Of a DNA stretch of 58,225 nt, positions 27,650-36,295 are shown piece by piece (the stretch's first letter is position 1; each line of letters opens with the position of its first letter). Under the pieces are notes generated by a model, which did no database searches, was not told the origin of the DNA, and saw nothing but the letters and a program-made list of their open reading frames with translations. The DNA comes from Tsukamurella sp. 1534 (GTDB lineage: Bacteria > Actinomycetota > Actinomycetes > Mycobacteriales > Mycobacteriaceae): the NCBI RefSeq assembly GCF_000312385.1, contig NZ_HE997626.1:812040-870264 (forward strand), written 5' to 3'. A program made the translations under genes and the position numbers.

Positions 27650-28426
27650 CTAAGGCGCCTCCGGATCCCGCACGGCCGGGAGCCTCAGCGCGTGGGCGCG
27701 CCCCAGGAGGTAGCCGCCCAATTCTCGAATGCGCCTGTCCCCCAGTCGTGTCTTCGGTCCCGCGACCGAGAGCGCCGCACCGATCCGTCCCTCCGCGTCG
27801 CGCACGCCGATGCCGACCGCCACCAGGTCCGATTCGGTGTCCTCGTCGTTCACCGCGAATCCGCGGTGGCGCGTCGCGTCCACGTCGCGGAGGAGCCGCT
27901 GCCACTGGGCGTCGGCGAGGCCGGCCTCCGCGTCGTTGCCCTGCCCCTGGTAGAGACGGCGCAGGTGGGCGGGAGCGAGCTCCGCCAACATCGCCCGGCC
28001 CGTGGCCGTCAGCCGCGCGGGCAGCGCCACGCCTCTCCGGTCCCCCACGCGGATCGCCTGATTCGATTCCACAGTCGCGATGAACCGCACCCATCGCCCC
28101 GTGCGCACGGCCAGCTGGACCGTCTCGCCGGTGTCCGCGCAGATCGACGTCATGACAGGCCGCAGGTGACGGTTGTACTCGCCGGTCGGGCGGTTCTCCA
28201 CCGCCGCGACGAACAGCGACGGCCCCGGAAGATACTTGTGGTCCTCGTTCTCGACGGCGAAGTCCCGGTACACCAGCATCGCCAACAGGCGGTGCGCGGT
28301 GGACCTCGCCACCCCCAGCAGTTCGGCCGCCTGGCTCACCGTGACCACCCCCTGATCGCGCAGGATGTGCAACAGCAGGAGCGCATTGTCGACAGAGCTC
28401 TGTCCGTAGGCCGGCCGGTTCCGCAT
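27650..28426 (-). CDS. IclR family transcriptional regulator
   Basis: 258-residue IclR regulator. Winged helix at ~15-70 (recognition TVSQAAELLGVARSTAHRLLAML); effector domain from ~85 with the usual GRWVRFIATVES, GVALPARLTATGRAMLAEL and GFAVNDEDTESDLVAVG blocks. It converges on the gentisate operon and diverges from the HyuA operon, so could control either or both. A degenerate copy of the gentisate palindrome overlaps its start codon (28418-28434), consistent with autoregulation and control of the gentisate genes (inference). Confidence 0.92.
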   Translation of the reverse strand: MRNRPAYGQSSVDNALLLLHILRDQGVVTVSQAAELLGVARSTAHRLLAMLVYRDFAVENEDHKYLPGPSLFVAAVENRPTGEYNRHLRPVMTSICADTGETVQLAVRTGRWVRFIATVESNQAIRVGDRRGVALPARLTATGRAMLAELAPAHLRRLYQGQGNDAEAGLADAQWQRLLRDVDATRHRGFAVNDEDTESDLVAVGIGVRDAEGRIGAALSVAGPKTRLGDRRIRELGGYLLGRAHALRLPAVRDPEAP

Positions 28427-28434
28427 ACCAGAAT
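28418..28434. promoter_or_regulatory. Degenerate copy of the gentisate operator over the iclR start codon
   Basis: GTTCCGC-ATA-CCAGAAT aligns with GTTCTGC-TGT-GCAGAAC of 24930-24946, with 11 of 14 arm bases identical and the same 3-base spacer. It covers the iclR ATG (28424-28426). Confidence 0.45.
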
Positions 28435-28596
28435 CGTAGGCCGAGTGTTGCCCAGATCACAGTAGCGTCGGAGCCACGAGCAGAACAGCACCGCACCGAC
28501 CCGTCCGACTCAATCGGATCGCCTGCTACACAGGAGAATTCGATAGTCCACCTCGGTGCACCTCCTTCGCCTGCTCGACGGCGAGAAAGGCACACC

Positions 28597-30705
28597 ATGG
28601 AACAAGGACTCTACGTAGGCGTGGACACCGGCGGCACCTTCACCGATGTGGTGGTGATGGACCAGGCCGGCGCTGTGCTCACGAACAAGGCCCCCACCAC
28701 TCCCGACGCCCTCGAGGACGGCGTGTTCGCGGCGCTGACGCTCATCGCCGACGAGCGCGGCGAGTCCCTGTCGGAGATGCTGGCGAAGGTCGTCAGCTTC
28801 GGGCACGGCACCACGCAGGCCACGAACGCCCTCATCGAACGCCGCGGCGCGCGGACGGGGCTCATCACCACGAAGGGCTTCGGCGACACGCTGCTGCTCC
28901 AGCGCCTGATGGGCTTCACCGCAGGGACCCCCGTGGAACAGCTCGGCGAGTTCAGCAGGCGCCGCTACCCGGACCCGCTGGTCCCCCGCAGCCGGATCAA
29001 GGAGGTCCTCGAGCGCGTCGACCAGGCCGGCGACGTGGTGATCGAGCTCGACGAGACCGCCGTGCGGACCGCGGTGGAGGAACTGACGGCGGACGGCGTG
29101 ACCGCCTACGCCATCGCCCTCCTGTGGTCCTTCCGCAATCCGGCGCACGAACGCCGGATCTCCGAGATCGTCCGCGAGATCGCCGGCGACGAGGTGTACG
29201 TCAGCATGTCGAGCGAAGTCAATCCCGTTCTCGGCGAATACGAGCGCACGTCGACCACCGTCCTCAACAGCTACCTCGGCCCCAGCGTGCAGCGCTACCT
29301 GGAGCGGATGGAGCGCAAGCTCGTCGAGGCCGGCATGACGGGTCGGTTCAGCGTCCTCAACAGCATCGGCGGCGTGATGAGCGCCCGCGACGCCGCCGAG
29401 CGCGCCGTCCTCCTGCTGGCGAGCGGCCCCACCGGCGGCGTACTCGGCAGCCAGCACCTGGCCGAGCAGCTGGGGCACCGCAACGTGATCACGTCGGACA
29501 TGGGCGGCACCAGCTTCGACGTCGGGCTCATCGTCGACGGCCGCCCGGTGGTCGCCGCGGTCACCGAGGTCGCCCAGTACCACGTCGCCGCCCCCATGGT
29601 GAGCATCACGGCCATCGGTGCGGGCGGCGGGTCGATCGCGGAGGTCGTCGCCGGCGAGCTGCGCGTCGGCCCGGCGAGCGCTGGCGCCTTCCCGGGCCCG
29701 GTCTGCTACCGGCGCGGCGGGACCCGGGCGACGGTGACCGACGCCGACGTGGTGCTCGGGGTCATCGATCCCGACACCTTCCTCGGCGGCCGCATGCGGC
29801 TGGACAAGGCAGCCGCGGAGGAGGCCATCGCCCGGCAGATCGCCGAACCGCTCGGGCTCTCGGTGGTCGAGGCCGCCGCGGGCATCCGGCACATCGTGGA
29901 CTCGCGCATGGCCGACACCCTGCGTGAGTTGTCGGTGGGCCGCGGCCTGGACCCGCGTGACTTCGTCCTCTACGCCTACGGCGGCGCCGGACCGATGCAC
30001 TGCGCGGGATTCGGGGCCGACCTCGGTGTGGAGCGGATCGTGGTGCCCGCCACGTCCATGGCCCACTCCGCGTACGGGGCGCTCGCGGCGGACATCTACC
30101 ACAGCGCGGAGCGGTCGTACCTGGCCAAGACCACCCCCGGGAACCCCACTCCCTGGACCGACGTCGACGCCGCCGTGGTGGACCGGATCTTCGTCGAACT
30201 CGAGGAGTCGACCCGCTCGCAACTCGCACGGGACGGCGTCACCGCCGACGACATGGTGATCGAGCGGTCGGTCGACGTCCGGTACCGGAGCCAGACCCAC
30301 GAACTGATCACCCCCGTCGACACGGGGACGGTCGATGCCGCCCTGGTGCGCACCGTCATCGAACGCTTCGAGGAGGCGTACGAGGACACCTACGGCAAGG
30401 GCGCCGGTTTCCGCGAAGCGGGCATCGAACTGACCACCTTCCGGGTCAGCGGAATCGGCCGCACACCGAAGCCGGCATTCCGCGAGACCTCCGCCGTGAC
30501 CGCGCACGAGCCCCGTTCGCGCCGGATCTACGACCCCGCGGCGGCCGAATGGATGGACGCCGCCGTCGTGCAGTGGCAGGCGCTCGAACCCGGCCACCAG
30601 ATCCCCGGCCCCGCCGTGGTCGAGCACCCCACGACCACCGTCTACACCGGCCACGGCCAGCGGGTGGGCATCGACGACTTCGGCAACCTCATCATCACCG
30701 CGTGA
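28597..30705 (+). CDS. HyuA-type ATP-dependent hydantoinase/carboxylase subunit
   Basis: 702-residue protein of the hydantoinase A / oxoprolinase / acetone-carboxylase-beta family. ASKHA-type nucleotide-binding motifs are present: GVDTGGTFTDVVVM (~7-20) and TSDMGGTSFDVGLIV (~300-314), plus GAGGGSIA (~342) and YGGAGPMHCAGFG (~462). Members phosphorylate and hydrolyse or carboxylate carbonyl substrates together with a HyuB-type subunit. ATG at 28597 with GAGAAAGG upstream. First gene of an operon hyuA-hyuB-ADH-ALDH-aldolase. Substrate is not determined; the carboxylase alternative is favoured by the zinc domain on its partner. Confidence 0.88.
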   Translation: MEQGLYVGVDTGGTFTDVVVMDQAGAVLTNKAPTTPDALEDGVFAALTLIADERGESLSEMLAKVVSFGHGTTQATNALIERRGARTGLITTKGFGDTLLLQRLMGFTAGTPVEQLGEFSRRRYPDPLVPRSRIKEVLERVDQAGDVVIELDETAVRTAVEELTADGVTAYAIALLWSFRNPAHERRISEIVREIAGDEVYVSMSSEVNPVLGEYERTSTTVLNSYLGPSVQRYLERMERKLVEAGMTGRFSVLNSIGGVMSARDAAERAVLLLASGPTGGVLGSQHLAEQLGHRNVITSDMGGTSFDVGLIVDGRPVVAAVTEVAQYHVAAPMVSITAIGAGGGSIAEVVAGELRVGPASAGAFPGPVCYRRGGTRATVTDADVVLGVIDPDTFLGGRMRLDKAAAEEAIARQIAEPLGLSVVEAAAGIRHIVDSRMADTLRELSVGRGLDPRDFVLYAYGGAGPMHCAGFGADLGVERIVVPATSMAHSAYGALAADIYHSAERSYLAKTTPGNPTPWTDVDAAVVDRIFVELEESTRSQLARDGVTADDMVIERSVDVRYRSQTHELITPVDTGTVDAALVRTVIERFEEAYEDTYGKGAGFREAGIELTTFRVSGIGRTPKPAFRETSAVTAHEPRSRRIYDPAAAEWMDAAVVQWQALEPGHQIPGPAVVEHPTTTVYTGHGQRVGIDDFGNLIITA

Positions 30706-30725
30706 GCGGGAACCAGGAGACAATC

Positions 30726-32867
30726 ATGAGCACAGACACCCTCACCGCGGCCCCCGCCGGCGTCGATCCCATCAGCTTCGAGGTCATCCGCAACCGGCTC
30801 TCGGCGATCACCGAGGAGCAGGCGATCACCCTGAAGTCGGTCTCCGGATCTCCCGTCGTCACCGACGCGACGGACTTCAACGTCGGCACCTACCTCGCGG
30901 ACGGCTCCATCGTCACGATGGGTCCGCAGGTCCTGTTCCACTCCGGATCGATGGCGAGCGTAGTGCGCAACATCATCTCGGACCGGTCGGAGAACCCCGG
31001 CATCGCCGAGGGCGACATGTTCATCCTCAACAACCCCTACAAGGGCGCCCTGCACCAACAGGACGTGTCGATCGTCGCGCCCGTCTTCCACGACGGCGAG
31101 CGCGTCGCCTGGGTCGGCGCGTGCGCGCACCAGATCGACGTGGGCGGCCTGAACTTCGGCAGCTGGGCCTTCGGCGCCACCGAGATCCAGCAGGAGGCCA
31201 TGCTGCTGTCCGGCGTGAAGATCGTGGAGAACCACGAGATCCGCGGCGACCTCTGGGACATGGTCATGGGCATGACCCGGATGCCGATGGCGGTCGGCCT
31301 CGACCTCAAGGCGATGATCGCCGCGAACCAGGTGGCCGCGCGTCGGCTGGGCGAGCTCTTCGAGCGGTACGGCCTCGACGTGGTCCTCACCGTCATGCAC
31401 CTCGAGATCGACCACGCCGAGGAACAACTCCGGGATCGCCTGCGGCAGCTGCCCGACGGGGTCTTCCGGGCCGTGGACTACCTCGAACACGACGGGCACA
31501 CCGACGAGCTCTACGAGTTCCGCCTCACGGTCACCAAGGAGGGCGACACCCTCGACTTCGACTTCACCGGAACCGATCCCCAGGCCCCCGGATTCGTCAA
31601 CTGCACCCGGTCAGGGCTCGTCGCGGGCGTGTTCACCGCACTTCTCCCCACCCTCGCTCCCCGGATCAGTTGGAACGAGGGTCTGTTCCGCCCCTTGACC
31701 ATCACCGCACCCGAGGGCGTCATCTGCAACGCGACCTGGCCCGCCCCGGTGTCGTCCGCCACCATCTCCGCGATCTGGGTCGTACAGAACGTCGCACTCG
31801 CGGCGCTGTCCCGGCTCGCCTCGACCTCGCCCCTCACCGCCGCCGACGCGGCCGCGGTGACGAAGGGATCGATGACGGCGCTCGTCCTCAACGGCCTGGA
31901 CCGCGACGGAGGCCAGTACGGGAACTTCCTCCTCGACTCGACGGCCGGCGGCGGGGGCGCCTACCGGGACCACGACGGCCTCAACGGATCCGGGGACTTC
32001 TGCGTCCCGCGGCCGGCGATCACGAACGTCGAGAGCCACGAGGCGAACGGTCCGATCCTGTTCCTGTACCGGTCCGTCCTCACCGACACCGGTGGCGCCG
32101 GGCGGTACCGGGGCGGCTGCACCGTGGGCCTCGGCATCACCCCGCACGACACCGACGCCCTCACCGCGATGATCGTGGGGCACGGCGTCGAGGTCCCCAA
32201 CAGCGTCGGCCTTTTCGGCGGACTGGAGGGCTCCTGCAACAGGAACCAGCTCCTGCCCTCCGACGGTGCGACCCCCGTCGGCCGGGTCTCCTCGGTCGAC
32301 GACCTCGCCGAGCGGGACGACGTCCGGGTGCTGGGCGCCAAACCCGGATTCCTGGAGCTGCGGCAGGGCGACACGCTCGCGTACAGCTTCCAGGGCGGCG
32401 GGGGCTACGGCGATCCGACCACCCGCGACCCGCGGTCGGTGGCAACGGACGTGGCGCACGGCTACGTCAGCGCAGAGGCGGCGGCGGAGCTGTACGGCGT
32501 CGTGCTCGCCGACGACGGAATCGACGAGGCCGCGACCTCCGCACGGCGCGAACGGATCCGGACCGCGCGTTCCAGCGGCGCCGAGCGATCGCCCGCCGAA
32601 CCCGCGGGCCAGGAGATCGGGCCGGCGATGGTCCGCGCGGATGGCGGCGCGATCCGTTGCCGCTGCGGGCACGGACTCGGCGGCGCGGCCGACTGGCTCG
32701 CCGGGACCACGAGGCGCACCGTCGAACCCGGCGCGCACGGGCGGTACATCCGACTGCACCGAGGACTCGAGCTCCGCGAGTACGCGTGTCCCGGGTGCGG
32801 CACACTGCTGGACACCGCGGTCGCCCGGATCGGCGCGCCCGACGTCCAGACGATCGAACTGCGGTAG
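30726..32867 (+). CDS. HyuB-type subunit fused to an acetone-carboxylase-gamma-like zinc domain
   Basis: 713-residue protein. Residues ~1-570 are a HyuB/acetone-carboxylase-alpha-like catalytic subunit (INPY-type block FILNNPYKGALHQQDVSIVAP at ~100, GACAHQIDVGG at ~130, GGGGAYRDHDGLNG at ~415, FQGGGGYGDPTTRD at ~558). After a polar linker, residues ~640-713 form a small domain with CRCGH and CPGCG pairs (four Cys, likely zinc) and the spacing of the acetone carboxylase gamma subunit. Usually these are separate polypeptides. ATG at 30726, 20 bases after hyuA. Points to a carboxylase rather than a simple hydantoinase (inference). Confidence 0.85.
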   Translation: MSTDTLTAAPAGVDPISFEVIRNRLSAITEEQAITLKSVSGSPVVTDATDFNVGTYLADGSIVTMGPQVLFHSGSMASVVRNIISDRSENPGIAEGDMFILNNPYKGALHQQDVSIVAPVFHDGERVAWVGACAHQIDVGGLNFGSWAFGATEIQQEAMLLSGVKIVENHEIRGDLWDMVMGMTRMPMAVGLDLKAMIAANQVAARRLGELFERYGLDVVLTVMHLEIDHAEEQLRDRLRQLPDGVFRAVDYLEHDGHTDELYEFRLTVTKEGDTLDFDFTGTDPQAPGFVNCTRSGLVAGVFTALLPTLAPRISWNEGLFRPLTITAPEGVICNATWPAPVSSATISAIWVVQNVALAALSRLASTSPLTAADAAAVTKGSMTALVLNGLDRDGGQYGNFLLDSTAGGGGAYRDHDGLNGSGDFCVPRPAITNVESHEANGPILFLYRSVLTDTGGAGRYRGGCTVGLGITPHDTDALTAMIVGHGVEVPNSVGLFGGLEGSCNRNQLLPSDGATPVGRVSSVDDLAERDDVRVLGAKPGFLELRQGDTLAYSFQGGGGYGDPTTRDPRSVATDVAHGYVSAEAAAELYGVVLADDGIDEAATSARRERIRTARSSGAERSPAEPAGQEIGPAMVRADGGAIRCRCGHGLGGAADWLAGTTRRTVEPGAHGRYIRLHRGLELREYACPGCGTLLDTAVARIGAPDVQTIELR

Positions 32868-32875
32868 GGGCGGGG

Positions 32876-34012
32876 ATGTCCGTCGGAATATTCTGCGCCC
32901 CGACCCGGATCGTCGCGGGCACCGGATCGCTCGGACGGCTCGGTGCCGAACTGGCGACCCTCCCGGGCCCGGCCGCCGTGGTCGCCGACGCCGGCCTGGC
33001 CGACGTGGGCGTGCTCTCCGAGATCCTGCGCACCGTCCCGTCCGACCGCATCGGCGCGACGGTTCTCGTCGCCCCCGATCCGGACGTCGCGGCCGTCGAG
33101 GCGGCGGCCGCGACCGCCCGCGAGGCGTCGTGCCGCAGCGTGCTCGCCGTCGGCGGCGGCTCGGGCCTCGGCGCCGCGAAGGCGGTCGCGATCCTGCTGG
33201 CCAACAACGGCCCGATCCTCGAATACGAAGGTGCCGGACGGGTTCCGCATCCGGCGGCGCCGACCGTCGCGGTGCCCACGACCGCGGGCAGCGGAAGCGA
33301 GGTGTCGAACGCACTCGTCCTGCACGAACCCGGCCGCGAGCGGGAGATCATCGTCCGCGGCCCGGGGTGCGAACCCCGCACCGCCGTCCTCGATGCCGCC
33401 GTGCTCCGCGGGCTGCCGCGCACGCCGATGCTGTACGCGGGCCTGGACGCGCTCACGCACGCGCTCGAATCCCTCTGGGCGCGAGGGGCGACGGTGTTCA
33501 CCGAGGCCCTCGGGGTCCGCGCGGCTCGGGACATCCTGGACACCCTGCCCGCCGCCGTGGCCGGCTGTCACGGCGCCAACGCCGGCGGCGCGAACGACGA
33601 CGTGCTGCAACGGCTGCTGGAGGCCAGTACCGCGGCCAACCTGGCCTGCGGCAACAGCGGACTCGGCCTGGTGCACGCACTCTCGTCGTCCGTACGGATC
33701 CCGCTCGCGCACGGCCTGCAGAACGGGGTCCTGCTACCCCGGGTCGCGGAACTCAACCGCGGCACGGTGTCCGCCGAGGCCGCGGAGCTCATCGACCGGC
33801 TCCCCCGGCTGTACGAGGAACTCGCGTTCCGGCCCGTCTTCGCCCCCTCCGTGATGGGCGCCGACGAGCTCGATTCCATGGTCGCCGCGAGCAGCGGCCA
33901 CCCCTTCCGCACCAACAACCGTCGCGACGTCACGGACCGCGACCTGCACGCTCTGCTGTCCGCCGCCGTCGATGCGCCGGCCGCACCGTTCACCGAGGAG
34001 GAACCGAGATGA
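32876..34012 (+). CDS. Iron-containing alcohol dehydrogenase family protein
   Basis: 378-residue Fe-ADH/maleylacetate-reductase-type oxidoreductase. Cofactor motif SVLAVGGGSGLGAAKAVA (~95-112) lacks the usual Asp of GGGSxxD, then PTTAGSGSEVSN (~138). Metal ligands appear complete: GLDALTHALES (Asp and His, ~190-197), GLVHALSSS (His ~265) and PLAHGLQNG (His ~279). It should interconvert an alcohol and aldehyde/ketone with NAD(P). ATG at 32876, nine bases after hyuB; stop overlaps the aldehyde dehydrogenase start (ATGA). Confidence 0.87.
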   Translation: MSVGIFCAPTRIVAGTGSLGRLGAELATLPGPAAVVADAGLADVGVLSEILRTVPSDRIGATVLVAPDPDVAAVEAAAATAREASCRSVLAVGGGSGLGAAKAVAILLANNGPILEYEGAGRVPHPAAPTVAVPTTAGSGSEVSNALVLHEPGREREIIVRGPGCEPRTAVLDAAVLRGLPRTPMLYAGLDALTHALESLWARGATVFTEALGVRAARDILDTLPAAVAGCHGANAGGANDDVLQRLLEASTAANLACGNSGLGLVHALSSSVRIPLAHGLQNGVLLPRVAELNRGTVSAEAAELIDRLPRLYEELAFRPVFAPSVMGADELDSMVAASSGHPFRTNNRRDVTDRDLHALLSAAVDAPAAPFTEEEPR

Positions 34013-35511
34013 CCACCACCCGCACCCCCGGCGGCCACGCCGCCCACGCGAGCCGCATCGCCGACCTCGCCGAGCGCCCGTGGCGATTGCTCATCGGTGG
34101 CGAGCTCCGCCCCGCCGGCGACGGTGCCACCTTCACCACGTTCGATCCGTTCACCGAGGAGCCGATCGCCCGCGTCCCGGACGCCGCGGTGAGCGACGTC
34201 GACGCCGCCGTGGACGCCGCGACGGCGGCACGCGGACCCTGGCGCGCGACACCCGCCACCGAGCGGGCCGCCCTGGTCCTCCGCTTCGCCGACCTCGTCG
34301 AGGCGCACGCCGACGAACTCGCGTTCCTCGACTGCGTGGACGCCGGCTCGCCGATCAGCAACGCGCGCTTCGACGTCGAGATCGCCCTGCAGCAGATGCG
34401 CATGTTCGCCGGGTTCGCGCTGGAGATGAAGGGACAGACGATCCCCGCATCCGACGCGCTCCACCTGACCGTCCGTGAACCGGTGGGCGTGGTCGCCAAG
34501 ATCTGGCCGTACAACCACCCGCTCATGTTCGCCTGCCGGATGGCGGCGCCGCTGATCGCGGGCAATCCCGTGGTCGGCAAGCCACCGGAGGCCGCGCCGC
34601 TGTCGACCCTGCGGCTCGCCGAACTCGCGGCCGAGGTGTTCCCTCCCGGCGTCGTCAACATCGTGGTGGGCGACGGCCCCGCGCCCCCCGACCGGCTGGT
34701 GCGGCATCGCGCGGTCCGCCGCATCGGGTTCATCGGATCGGAACCCACGGGACGCGCCATCCAGCGCGCCGCCGCGGAATCCGCCGTCAAGCACGTGACG
34801 CTGGAGCTGGGCGGCAAGAACGCCATGGTCGTGTTCGAGGACAGCGATGTGGACGCGGCGGCGGCCGGCGCCGTGTTCGGGATGAACTTCACCTGGTCGG
34901 GGCAGTCCTGCGGCTCCAATTCCCGCCTGCTCGTGCAGCGCTCGATCTACGAAGCCGTGGTGGAGCGCGTCGCCGCGCTGGTGCAGGCGCGGAGGATCGG
35001 CGATCCACTGGACGAGGCCAGCGAACAAGGCACGATGATCAACCGCGCCCAGTACGAGAAGTCGCTCGCGTACATCGACGTCGCGCGTTCGGAGGGGGCG
35101 CGCCTGGTGACCGGCGGCGGCCGCCCGGCGGGTGACGGTTTCGACACCGGGTACTTCGTGTCCCCCACCGTCTTCGCCGACGTCGATCCGGCGTCCCGGA
35201 TCGCGCGGGAGGAGGTGTTCGGCCCGGTTCTCTCGGTGATCCCCTTCGACACCGAGGCCGAGGCCGTCGCCATCGCGAACTCGGTGGATTACGGCCTCAC
35301 GGCGAGCGTCTGGACGCGCGACCTGGATCGCGCCCACCGGGTGGCTCGCGACTTCGAGGCGGGGCACACCTGGATCAACGGTTCGTCGACGCACTTCCCC
35401 AACGTCCCGTACGGGGGCGTCAAGGGGTCGGGCGTCGGCGGCAAGGAGGAGTGCCTGGAAGAGCTCCTCAGCTACACGGAGGAGAAGGTCATCAACGTGA
35501 TGTTCCGATGA
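34009..35511 (+). CDS. NAD(P)-dependent aldehyde dehydrogenase
   Basis: 500-residue aldehyde dehydrogenase. Conserved elements: IWPYNHPLMF (~164-173), LELGGKNAMVVF with the general-base Glu (~264-275), FTWSGQSCGSNSR with catalytic Cys (~303) and EEVFGPVLSVIPF (~403). Length is usual. It oxidises an aldehyde to the acid, presumably the product of the adjacent alcohol dehydrogenase (inference). Four-base overlap with the upstream gene shows co-translation. Resembles betaine/4-hydroxymuconic-semialdehyde-type enzymes, but substrate is not set. Confidence 0.92.
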   Translation: MTTTRTPGGHAAHASRIADLAERPWRLLIGGELRPAGDGATFTTFDPFTEEPIARVPDAAVSDVDAAVDAATAARGPWRATPATERAALVLRFADLVEAHADELAFLDCVDAGSPISNARFDVEIALQQMRMFAGFALEMKGQTIPASDALHLTVREPVGVVAKIWPYNHPLMFACRMAAPLIAGNPVVGKPPEAAPLSTLRLAELAAEVFPPGVVNIVVGDGPAPPDRLVRHRAVRRIGFIGSEPTGRAIQRAAAESAVKHVTLELGGKNAMVVFEDSDVDAAAAGAVFGMNFTWSGQSCGSNSRLLVQRSIYEAVVERVAALVQARRIGDPLDEASEQGTMINRAQYEKSLAYIDVARSEGARLVTGGGRPAGDGFDTGYFVSPTVFADVDPASRIAREEVFGPVLSVIPFDTEAEAVAIANSVDYGLTASVWTRDLDRAHRVARDFEAGHTWINGSSTHFPNVPYGGVKGSGVGGKEECLEELLSYTEEKVINVMFR

Positions 35512-35545
35512 CCGCCGCACTCGCACTGAACGATCGGAGTACACG

Positions 35546-36247
35546 ATGACCGAGAAGGATCCGCGGGAGACGGTGGCCACCTCCTCCCGCATCATGGCGG
35601 CGACGGGGGCCGGCGACCTCATCTGGGGACACGTCAGTGTCCGGGACCCCGACGGCCGCGGGGTGTGGCTCAAGCAGGCCTCCTACGGGTTGGAGGAGAT
35701 CACCCGCGAACGCGTGCACCTCGTCTCCCCCCAGGGCGAGGTGCTCGAGGGGGGCGGCCGGCGCCACAGCGAGTTCCCGATCCACACCGAGGTGATGGCG
35801 GCGCGGCCGGACGTGGGCGGCGTGGTGCACGTGCACAGCCGGCACGCGGTCGCACTCGCGGCGGCGGGCGCGGAGCTGTTGCCCGTGAGCCACGAGGCGA
35901 ACTACTTCGCCGGGAGAGGCGTCCCGCGCTTCACCCGGACCGCCGACCTGATCCTCACCCGGGATCTGGGCCGCGGGGTCGCGGCGGACCTGGGCGACGC
36001 GCAGGCCCTGTTCCTGGTGAACCACGGGATCGTCACCGTGGGGCCCGATCTCGAGACGGCCACCGTGGCCGCGGTGATCCTCGAGCGGGCGTGCGAACAG
36101 CAGCTCACCACGCTCGGGTACGGCGGATCGCCGAGCTGGTCGGGCCCCGAGGAGTCGCTCGCCAAGCGCGAGCACATCTATCCGCCGGAGGCGCAGCACC
36201 AGGTGTGGGACTACCTCGCGCGCAACCTCGACGACGTCCGGGCGTAG
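35546..36247 (+). CDS. Class II aldolase/adducin family protein
   Basis: 233-residue class II aldolase-like protein. Zinc-binding pattern intact: GHVSVRDPDG (~27-36), RHSEFPIHTEVMAARPDV (~72-89), VVHVHSRH (His pair, ~92-99) and ALFLVNHGIVTVG (third His, ~155). Family members cleave sugar phosphates or decarboxylate keto acids. ATG at 35546 with GGAG seven bases before. Last gene of the hyuA operon, followed by a strong hairpin, so it probably acts in the same pathway. Confidence 0.88.
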   Translation: MTEKDPRETVATSSRIMAATGAGDLIWGHVSVRDPDGRGVWLKQASYGLEEITRERVHLVSPQGEVLEGGGRRHSEFPIHTEVMAARPDVGGVVHVHSRHAVALAAAGAELLPVSHEANYFAGRGVPRFTRTADLILTRDLGRGVAADLGDAQALFLVNHGIVTVGPDLETATVAAVILERACEQQLTTLGYGGSPSWSGPEESLAKREHIYPPEAQHQVWDYLARNLDDVRA

Positions 36248-36248
36248 C

Positions 36249-36282
36249 CGCCGGTACGCCGCCCACGGGCGGCGTACCGGCG
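36249..36282. terminator. Bidirectional terminator hairpin
   Basis: Perfect 16-base arms (CGCCGGTACGCCGCCC and its complement) around a two-base gap, immediately after the aldolase stop and before the convergent P-type ATPase stop at 36296. Would end both transcripts. Confidence 0.85.
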
Positions 36283-36295
36283 AATTCCGCACCCC

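Noticed and set aside
28504-28518. TCCGA-N5-TCGGA repeat in the hyuA leader as an IclR site
   Set aside because: Five-base arms are expected by chance, and the sequence does not match the GTTCTGC/GCAGAAC sites near iclR.
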